A DNA stretch of 64,000 bases from Dactylosporangium siamense (GTDB lineage: Bacteria > Actinomycetota > Actinomycetes > Mycobacteriales > Micromonosporaceae). A program made the position numbers and the translations under genes. The DNA is taken from the NCBI RefSeq assembly GCF_016862795.1, contig NZ_BONQ01000132.1, positions 1 to 64,000 of the forward strand, written 5' to 3'. Of the stretch, positions 15,263 through 23,892 are shown one piece after another; the stretch's first letter is position 1; each line of letters begins with the position of its first letter. The notes below the pieces were generated by a model that saw only the letters and a program-made list of their open reading frames with translations, did not search any database and had not been told where the DNA came from.

Positions 15263-18136
15263 ATGCAACCTGTCCCTCTGTTGTCGAGGATCCGGCGCGG
15301 TGTCGCCCGCCGGATCGGCACCTCGAGCATCGTCATCACGTTGGTCACCGGGTTGATCGTGGCCGGGTGGACCGGCCCCGCGCGGGCTGCGGCCCGGCCG
15401 CTGTCGCAGGGCCGGCCGGTCGCCGCCTCGTCGGTGGAGAACGCCGGCACCCCCGCCTCGGCCGCGGTCGACGGCAACGGCGGCACCCGCTGGTCGAGCG
15501 CGTTCAGCGACCCGCAGTGGCTGCGGGTCGACCTCGGGGCCCCGGCCGCACTCACCCAGGTGGTGCTGACCTGGCAGAACTCCTACGCCGAAGGCTTCGC
15601 CGTGCAGGTGTCCAACGACGCCGTCACGTGGACGGACGTCTACACCACGAGCACCGGCACCGGCGGCACCCAGACACTCGCGGTCACCGGCACCGGGCGA
15701 TATGTGCGGATGTACGGCACCGCCCGGCACACCGCGTTCGGATACTCGCTGTGGGAGTTCCAGGTCTTCGGCTCCTACGTCCGGACCGGCTGCGGCGCGG
15801 CTGACCTGGCCCGCAACCGTCCGGCGACCGCGTCGTCGACGGAGAGCTCGAGCACCCCGGCGTCGGCCGCGGTCGACGGCAACCCGGCCACCCGCTGGTC
15901 GAGCGCGTTCAGCGATCCGCAGTGGATCCAGGTGGACCTCGGCACGTCCCGCGACGTGTGTCAGGTGGTGCTCAACTGGCAGACGTCATACGCCACCAGC
16001 TTCACTGTCCAGATCTCCGCCTCCGGCACCGGCGGATGGACGACCGTCTACTCCACCACCGCGGGCGCCGGCGGCATCCAGACGCTCCCCGTCACCGGCA
16101 CGGGCCGGTACGTGCGCGTGAACGGCACCGTCCGGCGCACCGGTTACGGCTACTCGCTGTGGGAGCTGCAGGTGTTCGGGTCGGCGACACCACCGGTCCG
16201 CGGCATCTGGGAGGCCGAGAGCCTCGACGGGTCCGGCAACAACCCCGGCGCCGCGACCCTCGGCACCTCCGGCACCGAGTACCGCCGCGTCGGCGTGGCC
16301 CGCTACGCCGACGGGCACAGCCAGCCGGTGGCCGGGCCCAACGCCCGCCTCGTGTCGAACCGGGTGTTCAACGACACCAGCGTCAATGTGTTCTCGGAGC
16401 GCGGGGTGACGCAGTGGGGCAATGTGTGGGGCCAGTTCCTGGACCACACCATCGGCCTGCGGCAGGACAACGGCACCGCGGCGGACATCCCGTTCAACGC
16501 CGCGGACCCGATGGAGTCCTTCACCGACGACCTGGGTGTCATCCCGTTCACCCGCACCGCCGCGGCACCCGGCACCGGGGTCACCAACCCCCGCCAGCAG
16601 GTCAACACGGTCAGCTCTTACATCGACGCCTGGGCGGTGTACGGCGGCACCGACGCCCGGCTGGACTGGCTGCGCGACGGCTCGCAGGACGGCAACCCCG
16701 ACAACAACAACGCCACGCTGCTGCTGCCCGGCGGCTATCTGCCGCGCCGGGACAGCCGCGGCAACCCGGGCGCCGCGCCGGCGATGCAGGTCGACGGGCG
16801 ACTGCTCGGCAATCCGAACAAGGCCGTCGTCGCCGGTGACGTGCGGGCCAACGAGAACATCGCGCTGACCGCGACCCAGACCCTGTTCGCCCGCGAGCAC
16901 AACCGGATCGTGGGGCTGCTGCCGGCGTCGCTGTCGCAGCAGGACAGGTTCCAGATCGCCCGCGCGGTCGTCATCGCGGAGCAGCAGTACATCACCTACA
17001 CCGAGTTCCTGCCGGCGATGGGCGTCGCCCTGCCGGCGTACCAGGGCTACGACAGCGGCGTCGATCCTTCGGTCTCCAACGAGTTCGCGACCGTCGGGTA
17101 CCGCGCGCACAGCCAGATCCATGGCGAGATCGAGGTCGACACGAACGCCGGCCGGTACACGGCGGCGACCCTCGCCGCGATCGAGGCGCAGGGAGCGGAC
17201 GTGACGGTCGACGGCGCCGACGCCGAGATCGGGGTGCCGCTGAACGTGGCGTTCTTCAACCCGGACCTGGTGCCGATGCTCCAGCTCGGACCGCTGCTGC
17301 GGGGCATCGGCGCGGAGTCGGAGTACCGCAACGACGAGATGATCGACAACCAGCTGCGCAGCGTGCTGTTCCAGGTCCCGGTCGGCGGCAACCCGGCCTG
17401 CCTGGACGGACCCGGGCTGCCACAGTGTTTCGACGGGGTCGTCGACCTCGGCGCGATCGACCTGCAGCGCGGCCGCGACCACGGCATGCCGACCTACAAC
17501 CAGATGCGGGCGGCCTACGGGCTGGCGGCGAAGACCTCGTTCACCGCGATCACCGGCGAGGCGACCGACGCCTTCCCGGCCGACCCGTTGCTGACCCCCG
17601 GCCACGAGATCGACGACCCCGACAGCCTCGACGTGGTCGCCTTGTTCGACATCGACGGCAACCCGACCACCGTCGAGGCCGACAACGCCACCCGGGTCGT
17701 GCGCCGCACGACGCTCGCCGCCCGCCTCAAGGCGATCTACGGCGGCGTGGGCAACCTCGACGCGTTCACCGGCATGCTCGCCGAGCGGCACCTGGCCGGC
17801 TCGGAGTTCGGCGAGCTGCAGCAGGCGATCTGGCGGGAGCAGTTCACCGCACTGCGCGACGGCGACCGCTTCTTCTACGCCAACGACCCGCTGCAGGCCG
17901 CCATCCGCGGCGAGTTCGGCATCGACTTCCACACGACGCTGAGCCAGCTGATCGCCCGCAACACCGACATCCCGCTGACCGATCTCGGGGCAAACGCTTT
18001 CCGCATCCCCGGAGCACCGGGAACCGTTGCGGCGACAGCACTCCAGGTCGGCGACGGCGGTGCCGGTACGCCACTGGACAAGACCAATTTGGCAACCTGT
18101 GGCAATGCCTACGTGATCGACAGACGCAGATGTTAG
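15263..18136 (+). CDS. Secreted animal-type haem peroxidase with two discoidin domains
   Basis: 957 residues. A signal peptide (RIRRGVARRIG, then a hydrophobic stretch ending GPARAAA) precedes two F5/8-type C (discoidin, CBM32-like) modules at about 45-170 and 182-308. An animal haem peroxidase (peroxinectin/An_peroxidase) domain fills the rest. Motifs in the catalytic part fit the family: WGQFLDHTIG (distal His side), TLFAREHNRIV, NEFATVGYRAHSQIHGEIEV (proximal His region) and DLQRGRDHGMPTYNQMR. It should be an extracellular peroxidase using hydrogen peroxide on halides or phenolics, held to glycans by the discoidin modules. The ATG at 15263 has GGGAGAG 5 bases upstream. An AGCGCT-core operator precedes it, so it may share carbohydrate control with the cellulase. 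Such bacterial peroxidases are known but uncommon. Confidence 0.9.
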   Translation: MQPVPLLSRIRRGVARRIGTSSIVITLVTGLIVAGWTGPARAAARPLSQGRPVAASSVENAGTPASAAVDGNGGTRWSSAFSDPQWLRVDLGAPAALTQVVLTWQNSYAEGFAVQVSNDAVTWTDVYTTSTGTGGTQTLAVTGTGRYVRMYGTARHTAFGYSLWEFQVFGSYVRTGCGAADLARNRPATASSTESSSTPASAAVDGNPATRWSSAFSDPQWIQVDLGTSRDVCQVVLNWQTSYATSFTVQISASGTGGWTTVYSTTAGAGGIQTLPVTGTGRYVRVNGTVRRTGYGYSLWELQVFGSATPPVRGIWEAESLDGSGNNPGAATLGTSGTEYRRVGVARYADGHSQPVAGPNARLVSNRVFNDTSVNVFSERGVTQWGNVWGQFLDHTIGLRQDNGTAADIPFNAADPMESFTDDLGVIPFTRTAAAPGTGVTNPRQQVNTVSSYIDAWAVYGGTDARLDWLRDGSQDGNPDNNNATLLLPGGYLPRRDSRGNPGAAPAMQVDGRLLGNPNKAVVAGDVRANENIALTATQTLFAREHNRIVGLLPASLSQQDRFQIARAVVIAEQQYITYTEFLPAMGVALPAYQGYDSGVDPSVSNEFATVGYRAHSQIHGEIEVDTNAGRYTAATLAAIEAQGADVTVDGADAEIGVPLNVAFFNPDLVPMLQLGPLLRGIGAESEYRNDEMIDNQLRSVLFQVPVGGNPACLDGPGLPQCFDGVVDLGAIDLQRGRDHGMPTYNQMRAAYGLAAKTSFTAITGEATDAFPADPLLTPGHEIDDPDSLDVVALFDIDGNPTTVEADNATRVVRRTTLAARLKAIYGGVGNLDAFTGMLAERHLAGSEFGELQQAIWREQFTALRDGDRFFYANDPLQAAIRGEFGIDFHTTLSQLIARNTDIPLTDLGANAFRIPGAPGTVAATALQVGDGGAGTPLDKTNLATCGNAYVIDRRRC

Positions 18137-18146
18137 CCTCGCCGCA

Positions 18147-18158
18147 GAGAGCGCTCTC
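18147..18158. promoter_or_regulatory. LacI-type palindrome upstream of discoidin protein
   Basis: GAGAGCGCTCTC is a perfect 12-bp palindrome sharing GAGCGCTC with the CebR sites at the cellulase and nearly identical to the site before the peroxidase. It starts 11 bases after the peroxidase stop and about 120 bases before the next ATG. Confidence 0.6.
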
Positions 18159-18278
18159 CCGCTCGAATCCGCCGCTCAACGGGGTTCAACCGCCCCGCAC
18201 GCACACCCGCCGCCGGCCGTCCCGATGCCGCCACCGGGCCGGCCGGACCATCGCATGCTCGCATCCCCTGGAGACAGC

Positions 18279-19844
18279 ATGACCACATCCCGGCGCGGGA
18301 TCGCCCGCGCCTGCATCGTCCTGCTCGCGCTCACCGGCATCGGTCTCGGCGCCACCCACGCCGCCATGGCCGCCGACGTGCCCGACGCCCCCGAAGAACT
18401 CGAACTGGTCGCCGGCAGCGACCTGTCGATCACCATCGAATGGCCCGCCGTCACGGGCGCCACCAGCTACCGGATCTACCGCGGCACCGCGTCCGGCGCC
18501 GAGGGCAACACCCCGATCGCAACGACGACCGACACCGAGTACAAGGACAGCAACCTCAGCAGCACCCCGATCTACTTCTACCAAGTGACCGCGGTCAACG
18601 CGGCCGGCGAGTCCGCGCGCTCCGACGAGGACGCGTCCAAGACCCCACCGCCCATCGGCACCGGCGGCGACGTGCCCGGCGTGACCGTCGGCGCGGGCAA
18701 GGTCTACTACTGCAAGGACGCGCTGCTCGGTGGCTTCGACTGGTTCCAGACGCTGAGCGGCTGGTTCCCGTCGGTGCTGGGCTCCTCAGGCTCCGACGCA
18801 CCCGGCGACCGGGTCGTCGACATGGCCTACGCGGAGGAGGGCACCATGACGTTCAACAACGTCGTCGTGCCCACCGCCGGCCTCTACACCGTCGACTGGC
18901 GCTACGCGTTCCAGGGCGGCCTGTTCCCGGGTGTCAACAACCGCCAGATGGGTCTCAAGGTCAACGGCGTGGTCATCACGTCGACCCAGAGCTTTCCCAT
19001 CACCGGCAGTTTCGACGTGTACGGCCACTCCGCGCTGCAGGTCCGGCTCAACGCCGGCGTCAACTCGATCCAGCAGTTCGCGGTCTCCGACCACGGACTG
19101 TCCAGAGTGGACCTCATGACGGTCACCCCGGCCACCGCCTCGTCCCCGGCCGGACCCACCAACCTGCGGGCCACCGCGGGCGGCACCAGCGCGACGCTCA
19201 ACTGGAACGCGAGCGCGAGCGGCAACCCGACCTCGTACCGCATCTACCGCGGTACGAAGTCCGACGGTGAGGTCACCACCCCGGTCGCCACCGTCGGCGG
19301 CGGCACGACCACGTTCACCGACACCGGCCTGCAGAACGGCAAGCTGTACTTCTACTTCGTCGACGCGGTCAACGCCGTCGGTGGCTCGCCGAACTCCAAC
19401 GAGGTCTCCGTGACCCCGATGGCCGGCGGGACTCCCAGCGGCACGCCCAGCAACCCGCCCGGCCTGCTGTCACAGGGCCACCCGGCGACGGCGTCGTCGG
19501 TGGAGAACGGCGGCCTGGTCGCCGCCAACGCGGTCGACGGCAGCACCGCCACCCGCTGGTCCAGCGCCTTCAGCGACCCGCAGTGGCTGCGGGTCGACCT
19601 CGGCGCGTCCCACCCGATCAACCGCGTCGTGCTCAACTGGCAGAACGCCTACGGCAAGGCGTTCGAGGTCCAGACGTCCCTCGACGGCACGAACTGGACG
19701 ACGGTGTACTCCACGACGACCGGCGCCGGCGGTGTGCAGAGCCTCGCCGTCACCGGCACCGGCCGGTACGTGCGCATGTACGGCACCCAACGGGGCACCC
19801 AGTACGGCTACTCGCTGCTGGAGTTCCAGGTCTACGGCACGTGA
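18279..19844 (+). CDS. Secreted FN3/CBM/discoidin multi-domain protein
   Basis: 521 residues with no catalytic domain that I can see. Order: signal peptide (1 to about 31); FN3 at 34-122; a beta-sandwich at about 133-284 resembling CBM6/35 modules (TMTFNNVVVPTAGLYTVDWRYA, MGLKVNG, LNAGVNSIQ); FN3 at 288-380; and an F5/8-type C discoidin module at 396-521 almost identical to those of the upstream peroxidase. It is probably a carbohydrate-binding or adhesive exoprotein. The ATG at 18279 has GGAG 6 bases upstream and starts at the signal peptide. The LacI-type palindrome at 18147 suggests co-regulation with the peroxidase and perhaps the cellulase. A strong hairpin follows the stop. Confidence 0.85.
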   Translation: MTTSRRGIARACIVLLALTGIGLGATHAAMAADVPDAPEELELVAGSDLSITIEWPAVTGATSYRIYRGTASGAEGNTPIATTTDTEYKDSNLSSTPIYFYQVTAVNAAGESARSDEDASKTPPPIGTGGDVPGVTVGAGKVYYCKDALLGGFDWFQTLSGWFPSVLGSSGSDAPGDRVVDMAYAEEGTMTFNNVVVPTAGLYTVDWRYAFQGGLFPGVNNRQMGLKVNGVVITSTQSFPITGSFDVYGHSALQVRLNAGVNSIQQFAVSDHGLSRVDLMTVTPATASSPAGPTNLRATAGGTSATLNWNASASGNPTSYRIYRGTKSDGEVTTPVATVGGGTTTFTDTGLQNGKLYFYFVDAVNAVGGSPNSNEVSVTPMAGGTPSGTPSNPPGLLSQGHPATASSVENGGLVAANAVDGSTATRWSSAFSDPQWLRVDLGASHPINRVVLNWQNAYGKAFEVQTSLDGTNWTTVYSTTTGAGGVQSLAVTGTGRYVRMYGTQRGTQYGYSLLEFQVYGT

Positions 19845-19848
19845 CGAC

Positions 19849-19888
19849 CCGGTGGGGTGTCGGCCCGCAGCGGCCGGCACCCCACCGG
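19849..19888. terminator. Convergent terminator hairpin
   Basis: CCGGTGGGGTG (19849-19859) pairs with CACCCCACCGG (19878-19888), and additional GGCC pairing inside can extend the stem. It lies 5 bases after the stop of the discoidin gene and 48 bases before the stop of the opposing 16-gene block, so it could end transcription from both sides. Confidence 0.75.
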
Positions 19889-19935
19889 CCTGAGGTCGAA
19901 CGTTCCGGCCACATCGATCACACCGGCGGGAGCGG

Positions 19936-22900
19936 TCAGCGGGCGGCGTGCCGGCGGGCGGCCCGGATCTGGCGTTCCAACAGGACGAGGGGCTCCAGCA
20001 CGTTGATCGGGCGGGCGCGGTCACGAAGCACGGGCGGCTCCACCTGGGTGTTCAGGTTGTCGAAGTCGCGGAAGTCGAAGATCCCGCTGCGGTTGAGCCG
20101 GAAGCCGATCGCCGAGGTCACGAAGAACGTGACGCGATCGGGATGGAAGTAGGTCCACAACGTCTCCCTGATCAGCTGCATGTTGCCGGGCAGGCTCTTG
20201 CACATCCAGGTGAAGAGCTCCTCCGTCCGGCTCGGCGGGACGGCGGGCAGGCGGGCGCCGTCGCGCTCCTGACTGATCAGCGAGGTTTCCCGGACCAGCT
20301 GCCGGAGGAACCGGTCGTCGTCGAACTTCGTGACGCAGACCGCGATGTGCTGCGGCAGCTTCCCGTCGCGTGCCTGACCGAGTTGCTGCATCCGCCGGTA
20401 CAACATGTGCACCTGGGCGTGCAGGTGCTGCGAGCCGCTGTAAGGGCGGGCCTCGCGCGCCGGATCGAGCAGGTAGACCAGGCCGTCGGAGCGGGCCAGG
20501 TGCTCCAGGACCGCGGGGTTCTCCCGGTACAGCCCGTCCGGTTGCTCCCAGCACTCCAACACGAACTCGACCTGCTCACGGTCGCCGCCGGCCCGGCGCG
20601 GGAACCGGGTCCGCCCGGCGGCGGGCGGCGTCCTGTTGAACACACATCGCACCGGCGCGGCCAGCATGTCCCTGCTGGGGAACCGGCCGGCATCGCGGAG
20701 CAGCTCAGCACCCCGGCTCATGTAGTCCGCGGACCGCTGGTCGTTGGCCACCAGGGACCACCGGTCCGCCGCGGCCTCGGCCGCGATCGGCAGGGAGACC
20801 AGATAGGTGCTCTTGCCCGAGCCGTCCGGACCGAGCAGCGCGAGTTGCACCGGATCGGTCGGCGCGGGACTGTCGGGCAGCAGCACGACCGGCACGGCCC
20901 CGGCCGCCGCCGGAACAGGGCCCGGCGGGGTCCGCGAAAGGACGGCCGGCACCCGAAACGGTGCCAGCAGCAGGTCCAGGTCGTGCCTTTCGTGGCAGAC
21001 CCGGCACTCGTGGGAGCGCTCGGCACGGTCCCGGGCCGCGCTGAGCTGATCGACGGGGAACCGGCCGGTGCACCGGCGCCCGGCGGCCGGGGCGGTGGGG
21101 CAGACCACGAACATCTGGTACGCCGACCCGGGCCAGTGCCGGGCGAGCAGATCCTCGATCTCGCTGCGCAGCTGCAGCGCGGTGCGATCGGGTTGGTCGT
21201 CCCAGACCTCGACGACGAGCCGGTCGGAGCCGTGCATCGTCACCGCGGCGAGGGTGCCCGGGCGGCGGGCCACGTCCTGCAGTCGCACGCCGATACGCGA
21301 CGGCAGCACCGTCGCGTCGTCGCGGTGGCGGACGGCGAGGAACCCCACCATGTCCCGGATCGACGCCCGGCACTGCACGCGAAACTCGGTCAGCCGCGGC
21401 AGGACGGAGAGATCCGGCGGGCTGTCCTTCGGCAGGAGGTCGTCGACGAGGTCGAACCGCAGGCTGTCGGCCAGCGGCCGGATGAGCTCCAGCCGGTGCA
21501 GCAGCGCGATCAGGTACGGATGGTCGGGCTCCGGGAACCTCGGCGCCGTCCAGATCTGGCCCAGCCGCCGGCGGTCCAGGACACCGCCGGCATACCGGGT
21601 GTCCGCGTCCGCGGCCAGCCGCCCGGCGGCGTCCGACAACCAGACCGGTTCCAGCAGCACGGTGTCCTTGAACGCGCCGTCCGGGACGCGCAGCAGCAGA
21701 TCGACGTCCTCCATCAGGTCGACGACCCGGTCGCTCTCCCCGGGCGGGACGCCGGCGGCGGCACAGTGCTCGCGGACCTTGCCCATGGACATGTGCGGCA
21801 GGTCCTCGCGCAGGGCGAGCAGCCGGGAGCGGGCGGCGAGCCACGACTCCGGGACCCGCCGGTGGATCCGCGGCAGCTGGGCGGCGACGGCCGCGATCCG
21901 GTCCCGGAGCTCCGGCACGCCCCAGCCGGTCACCTCGTTCACCTTGTGCAGCGGGATGCCCAGCTCGCCGGCGAGGTCCTGGATCTCCGGTCCGAAGGGA
22001 TCCGGCAGGTCCGCCGCGGTGTGGGTGGCCACGACGATGAGGTGGGCGGTCCCGGGGCGCCGGATCCGGTCCACGGTCTCCAGCAGGTCGCCGTAGGGCA
22101 GCGGGACGCTGCCGTCGAACACGTACACGACGACCGCCTCGCGCGCCGGGGCGAGGAACCGGTCGAACTCGGTGACGTTGAGCACCAGCTCGGCCTGCGT
22201 GCCGGGCGCCCGTAGCCGCCACCGGTACCGGCTGCCGTGCGTGGCGTCCGGCTGCCCGGGCGGGGCACCGTCGGCCATCAGCCGCATGCCGAGGGTGGTC
22301 TTGCCCGAGCGCCGGTCACCGACCAGCATCGCGGCGCCCTCACCGAGCGGGGTCCCGATGACGTCACCGGTGACGCTCTCCGGGCGGACCCGGGTGATCT
22401 CGTCGCCGTCCTCCGGGTATGTCGCGTCGCCGTGTTCGTCCGGGACCAGCAGCGAGCCGCCCAGCGAGGCGGGCGCCCGCCGCAGCACGACCTTGAGGTC
22501 GTACTCCTCCTGCCTCGAGATCATGTTCTTGAGCAGCGGCCGTACCCCGGCGGCGAAGTCATAGGCGACGGCGTCCGGATCCTCGTCCGGCCGCTGCGGG
22601 GTGACCCGTTCGAGCAGGCCGGACAGGAACACCTCGGCCAGGTGCGCGGTCGTGACGTGCGGGAGCGTCCGCTGGATGAGCCGCATCACCGGCAGCGTCA
22701 GCTGCACCATGGCCAGGCGGGCGGCCAGGTCGATCGCCGGCTGGCTGGCGAACCGGAACCGGTCGAGGAGCGCCTCGACGCTGACCGGTGGCGGTGCCTG
22801 CGGCGTTTCGGGCCCGGGTCCGACCGGCGTGATCAGGGTCGCGCCGGCCACCGTGCCGCCGGAGGTCAGCATGGTGGCCCAGGCGCTGAGGGAGCCGTGG

Positions 22901-23892
22901 TCCAGGCCCAGCACCGGGACGTCGAGGCTGCGGAAGCCGTCGAACGCCCCGAACGGATCGTCGTCGCAGGGCCGCGCGGCGACCGCGCCGTCGCGGCGAT
23001 CGGTGCCGCTCCACCACACGTCGCGGGTGGCGAGCGCGCCGCGGCCCCAGAGCCGCTCCGGAAGGAGGTCCAGCACCGCGACCGGGCCGGCGACCCGCCA
23101 CCGCTCGAGCACCTCCGCGATCGGCCGGCCCAGCCAGCCCCCGTCCACGCCGTCGGTGACGACCAGCATCAGCCGGCGCCCGTCCGGCCTGATCATCTCC
23201 TGCGGCCGGTACACCTGGACGTCACCGGAGGGCCGGCGGCCGTAGCGCTGCAGCCGGCCGGTGCGGACGTCCATGGACCAGGCCCGCACGTCGCGGAACG
23301 CGCCGTTGCGGGCGGTGACCCTGATCAGCTCGTCGACGGCCTCGCGCCACACCGCCATCGACGGCGACGCGTCGACCACGATCGACAGCTCCAGCCAGCG
23401 CTCCGCGACCGGCACGAGCACGGGCACGATCCGCCGGGCGTCGGCGGACTGATGCGCCGTCTGCGACTCGTCGAGGACGGTCCGCCCGCGCACGGGCACG
23501 CTGCGCCGGAGTGGCCGCAGCGCCCGGTCGAGCGACAGCGCCTCCGGCAGCGGCGGCGACTCGACCGGCGTCACCACGCTGGCGGGCGCCGCGCCGCGCC
23601 GTTCCCCGGGCCCGGCGTACTCGACCGGGATCGCGGGTGGTGGTTCGGGCACCTTGACCGTCGTGTCGGCCGGCGGCTCCCGCTCCGACCCGCCGCTGGG
23701 ATCGACCGGATCTTCGGTCGCGCCGGGGACCGGCAGCGGCGGCGGCTCGCGGCGCTGCGCCTCGAGCCACAGCAGATCGGCGATCTCCCTGCCCTGGAGA
23801 CCGTGCGGCCCGACCCGGTCCTCGATGCCCGGGAGCAGCGCCGCGATCCGGTCCATGCGGGTCCGCCCCGCACCGGCCGGCGCCTCGGTCAT
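19936..23892 (-). CDS. SAV_2336-type / Roc-COR / double-GTPase fusion NTPase
   Basis: 1318 residues joining several switch modules. (1) A vWA-like SAV_2336 region at about 155-365, with metal-site-like DASPSM (174-179) and VVTDGVD. (2) A helical/winged stretch at 370-480. (3) A Roc-type Ras-like GTPase with P-loop GDRRSGKTT (525-533) and THxAD at about 623. (4) A COR-like region at about 680-825. (5) A cysteine-bearing segment (CP..., RRCTGRF, CRVCH). (6) A second GTPase at about 1013-1318 with P-loop GPDGSGKST (1021-1029) and TKFD (1188-1191). Part (6) is strikingly similar to the stand-alone GTPase at 34371-35705, down to RPINVLEPL near the end. The start is ATG in an ATGA overlap with the MoxR gene. 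It is the last gene of the block and plausibly supplies the vWA and GTPase thresholds for the MoxR/VMAP pair. Confidence 0.88.
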   Translation of the reverse strand: MTEAPAGAGRTRMDRIAALLPGIEDRVGPHGLQGREIADLLWLEAQRREPPPLPVPGATEDPVDPSGGSEREPPADTTVKVPEPPPAIPVEYAGPGERRGAAPASVVTPVESPPLPEALSLDRALRPLRRSVPVRGRTVLDESQTAHQSADARRIVPVLVPVAERWLELSIVVDASPSMAVWREAVDELIRVTARNGAFRDVRAWSMDVRTGRLQRYGRRPSGDVQVYRPQEMIRPDGRRLMLVVTDGVDGGWLGRPIAEVLERWRVAGPVAVLDLLPERLWGRGALATRDVWWSGTDRRDGAVAARPCDDDPFGAFDGFRSLDVPVLGLDHGSLSAWATMLTSGGTVAGATLITPVGPGPETPQAPPPVSVEALLDRFRFASQPAIDLAARLAMVQLTLPVMRLIQRTLPHVTTAHLAEVFLSGLLERVTPQRPDEDPDAVAYDFAAGVRPLLKNMISRQEEYDLKVVLRRAPASLGGSLLVPDEHGDATYPEDGDEITRVRPESVTGDVIGTPLGEGAAMLVGDRRSGKTTLGMRLMADGAPPGQPDATHGSRYRWRLRAPGTQAELVLNVTEFDRFLAPAREAVVVYVFDGSVPLPYGDLLETVDRIRRPGTAHLIVVATHTAADLPDPFGPEIQDLAGELGIPLHKVNEVTGWGVPELRDRIAAVAAQLPRIHRRVPESWLAARSRLLALREDLPHMSMGKVREHCAAAGVPPGESDRVVDLMEDVDLLLRVPDGAFKDTVLLEPVWLSDAAGRLAADADTRYAGGVLDRRRLGQIWTAPRFPEPDHPYLIALLHRLELIRPLADSLRFDLVDDLLPKDSPPDLSVLPRLTEFRVQCRASIRDMVGFLAVRHRDDATVLPSRIGVRLQDVARRPGTLAAVTMHGSDRLVVEVWDDQPDRTALQLRSEIEDLLARHWPGSAYQMFVVCPTAPAAGRRCTGRFPVDQLSAARDRAERSHECRVCHERHDLDLLLAPFRVPAVLSRTPPGPVPAAAGAVPVVLLPDSPAPTDPVQLALLGPDGSGKSTYLVSLPIAAEAAADRWSLVANDQRSADYMSRGAELLRDAGRFPSRDMLAAPVRCVFNRTPPAAGRTRFPRRAGGDREQVEFVLECWEQPDGLYRENPAVLEHLARSDGLVYLLDPAREARPYSGSQHLHAQVHMLYRRMQQLGQARDGKLPQHIAVCVTKFDDDRFLRQLVRETSLISQERDGARLPAVPPSRTEELFTWMCKSLPGNMQLIRETLWTYFHPDRVTFFVTSAIGFRLNRSGIFDFRDFDNLNTQVEPPVLRDRARPINVLEPLVLLERQIRAARRHAAR

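Noticed and set aside
21011..21023. A further CebR-like site, TGGGAGCGCTCgG
   Set aside because: It lies inside the coding part of the 1318-residue fusion gene, lacks full symmetry and has no promoter context.
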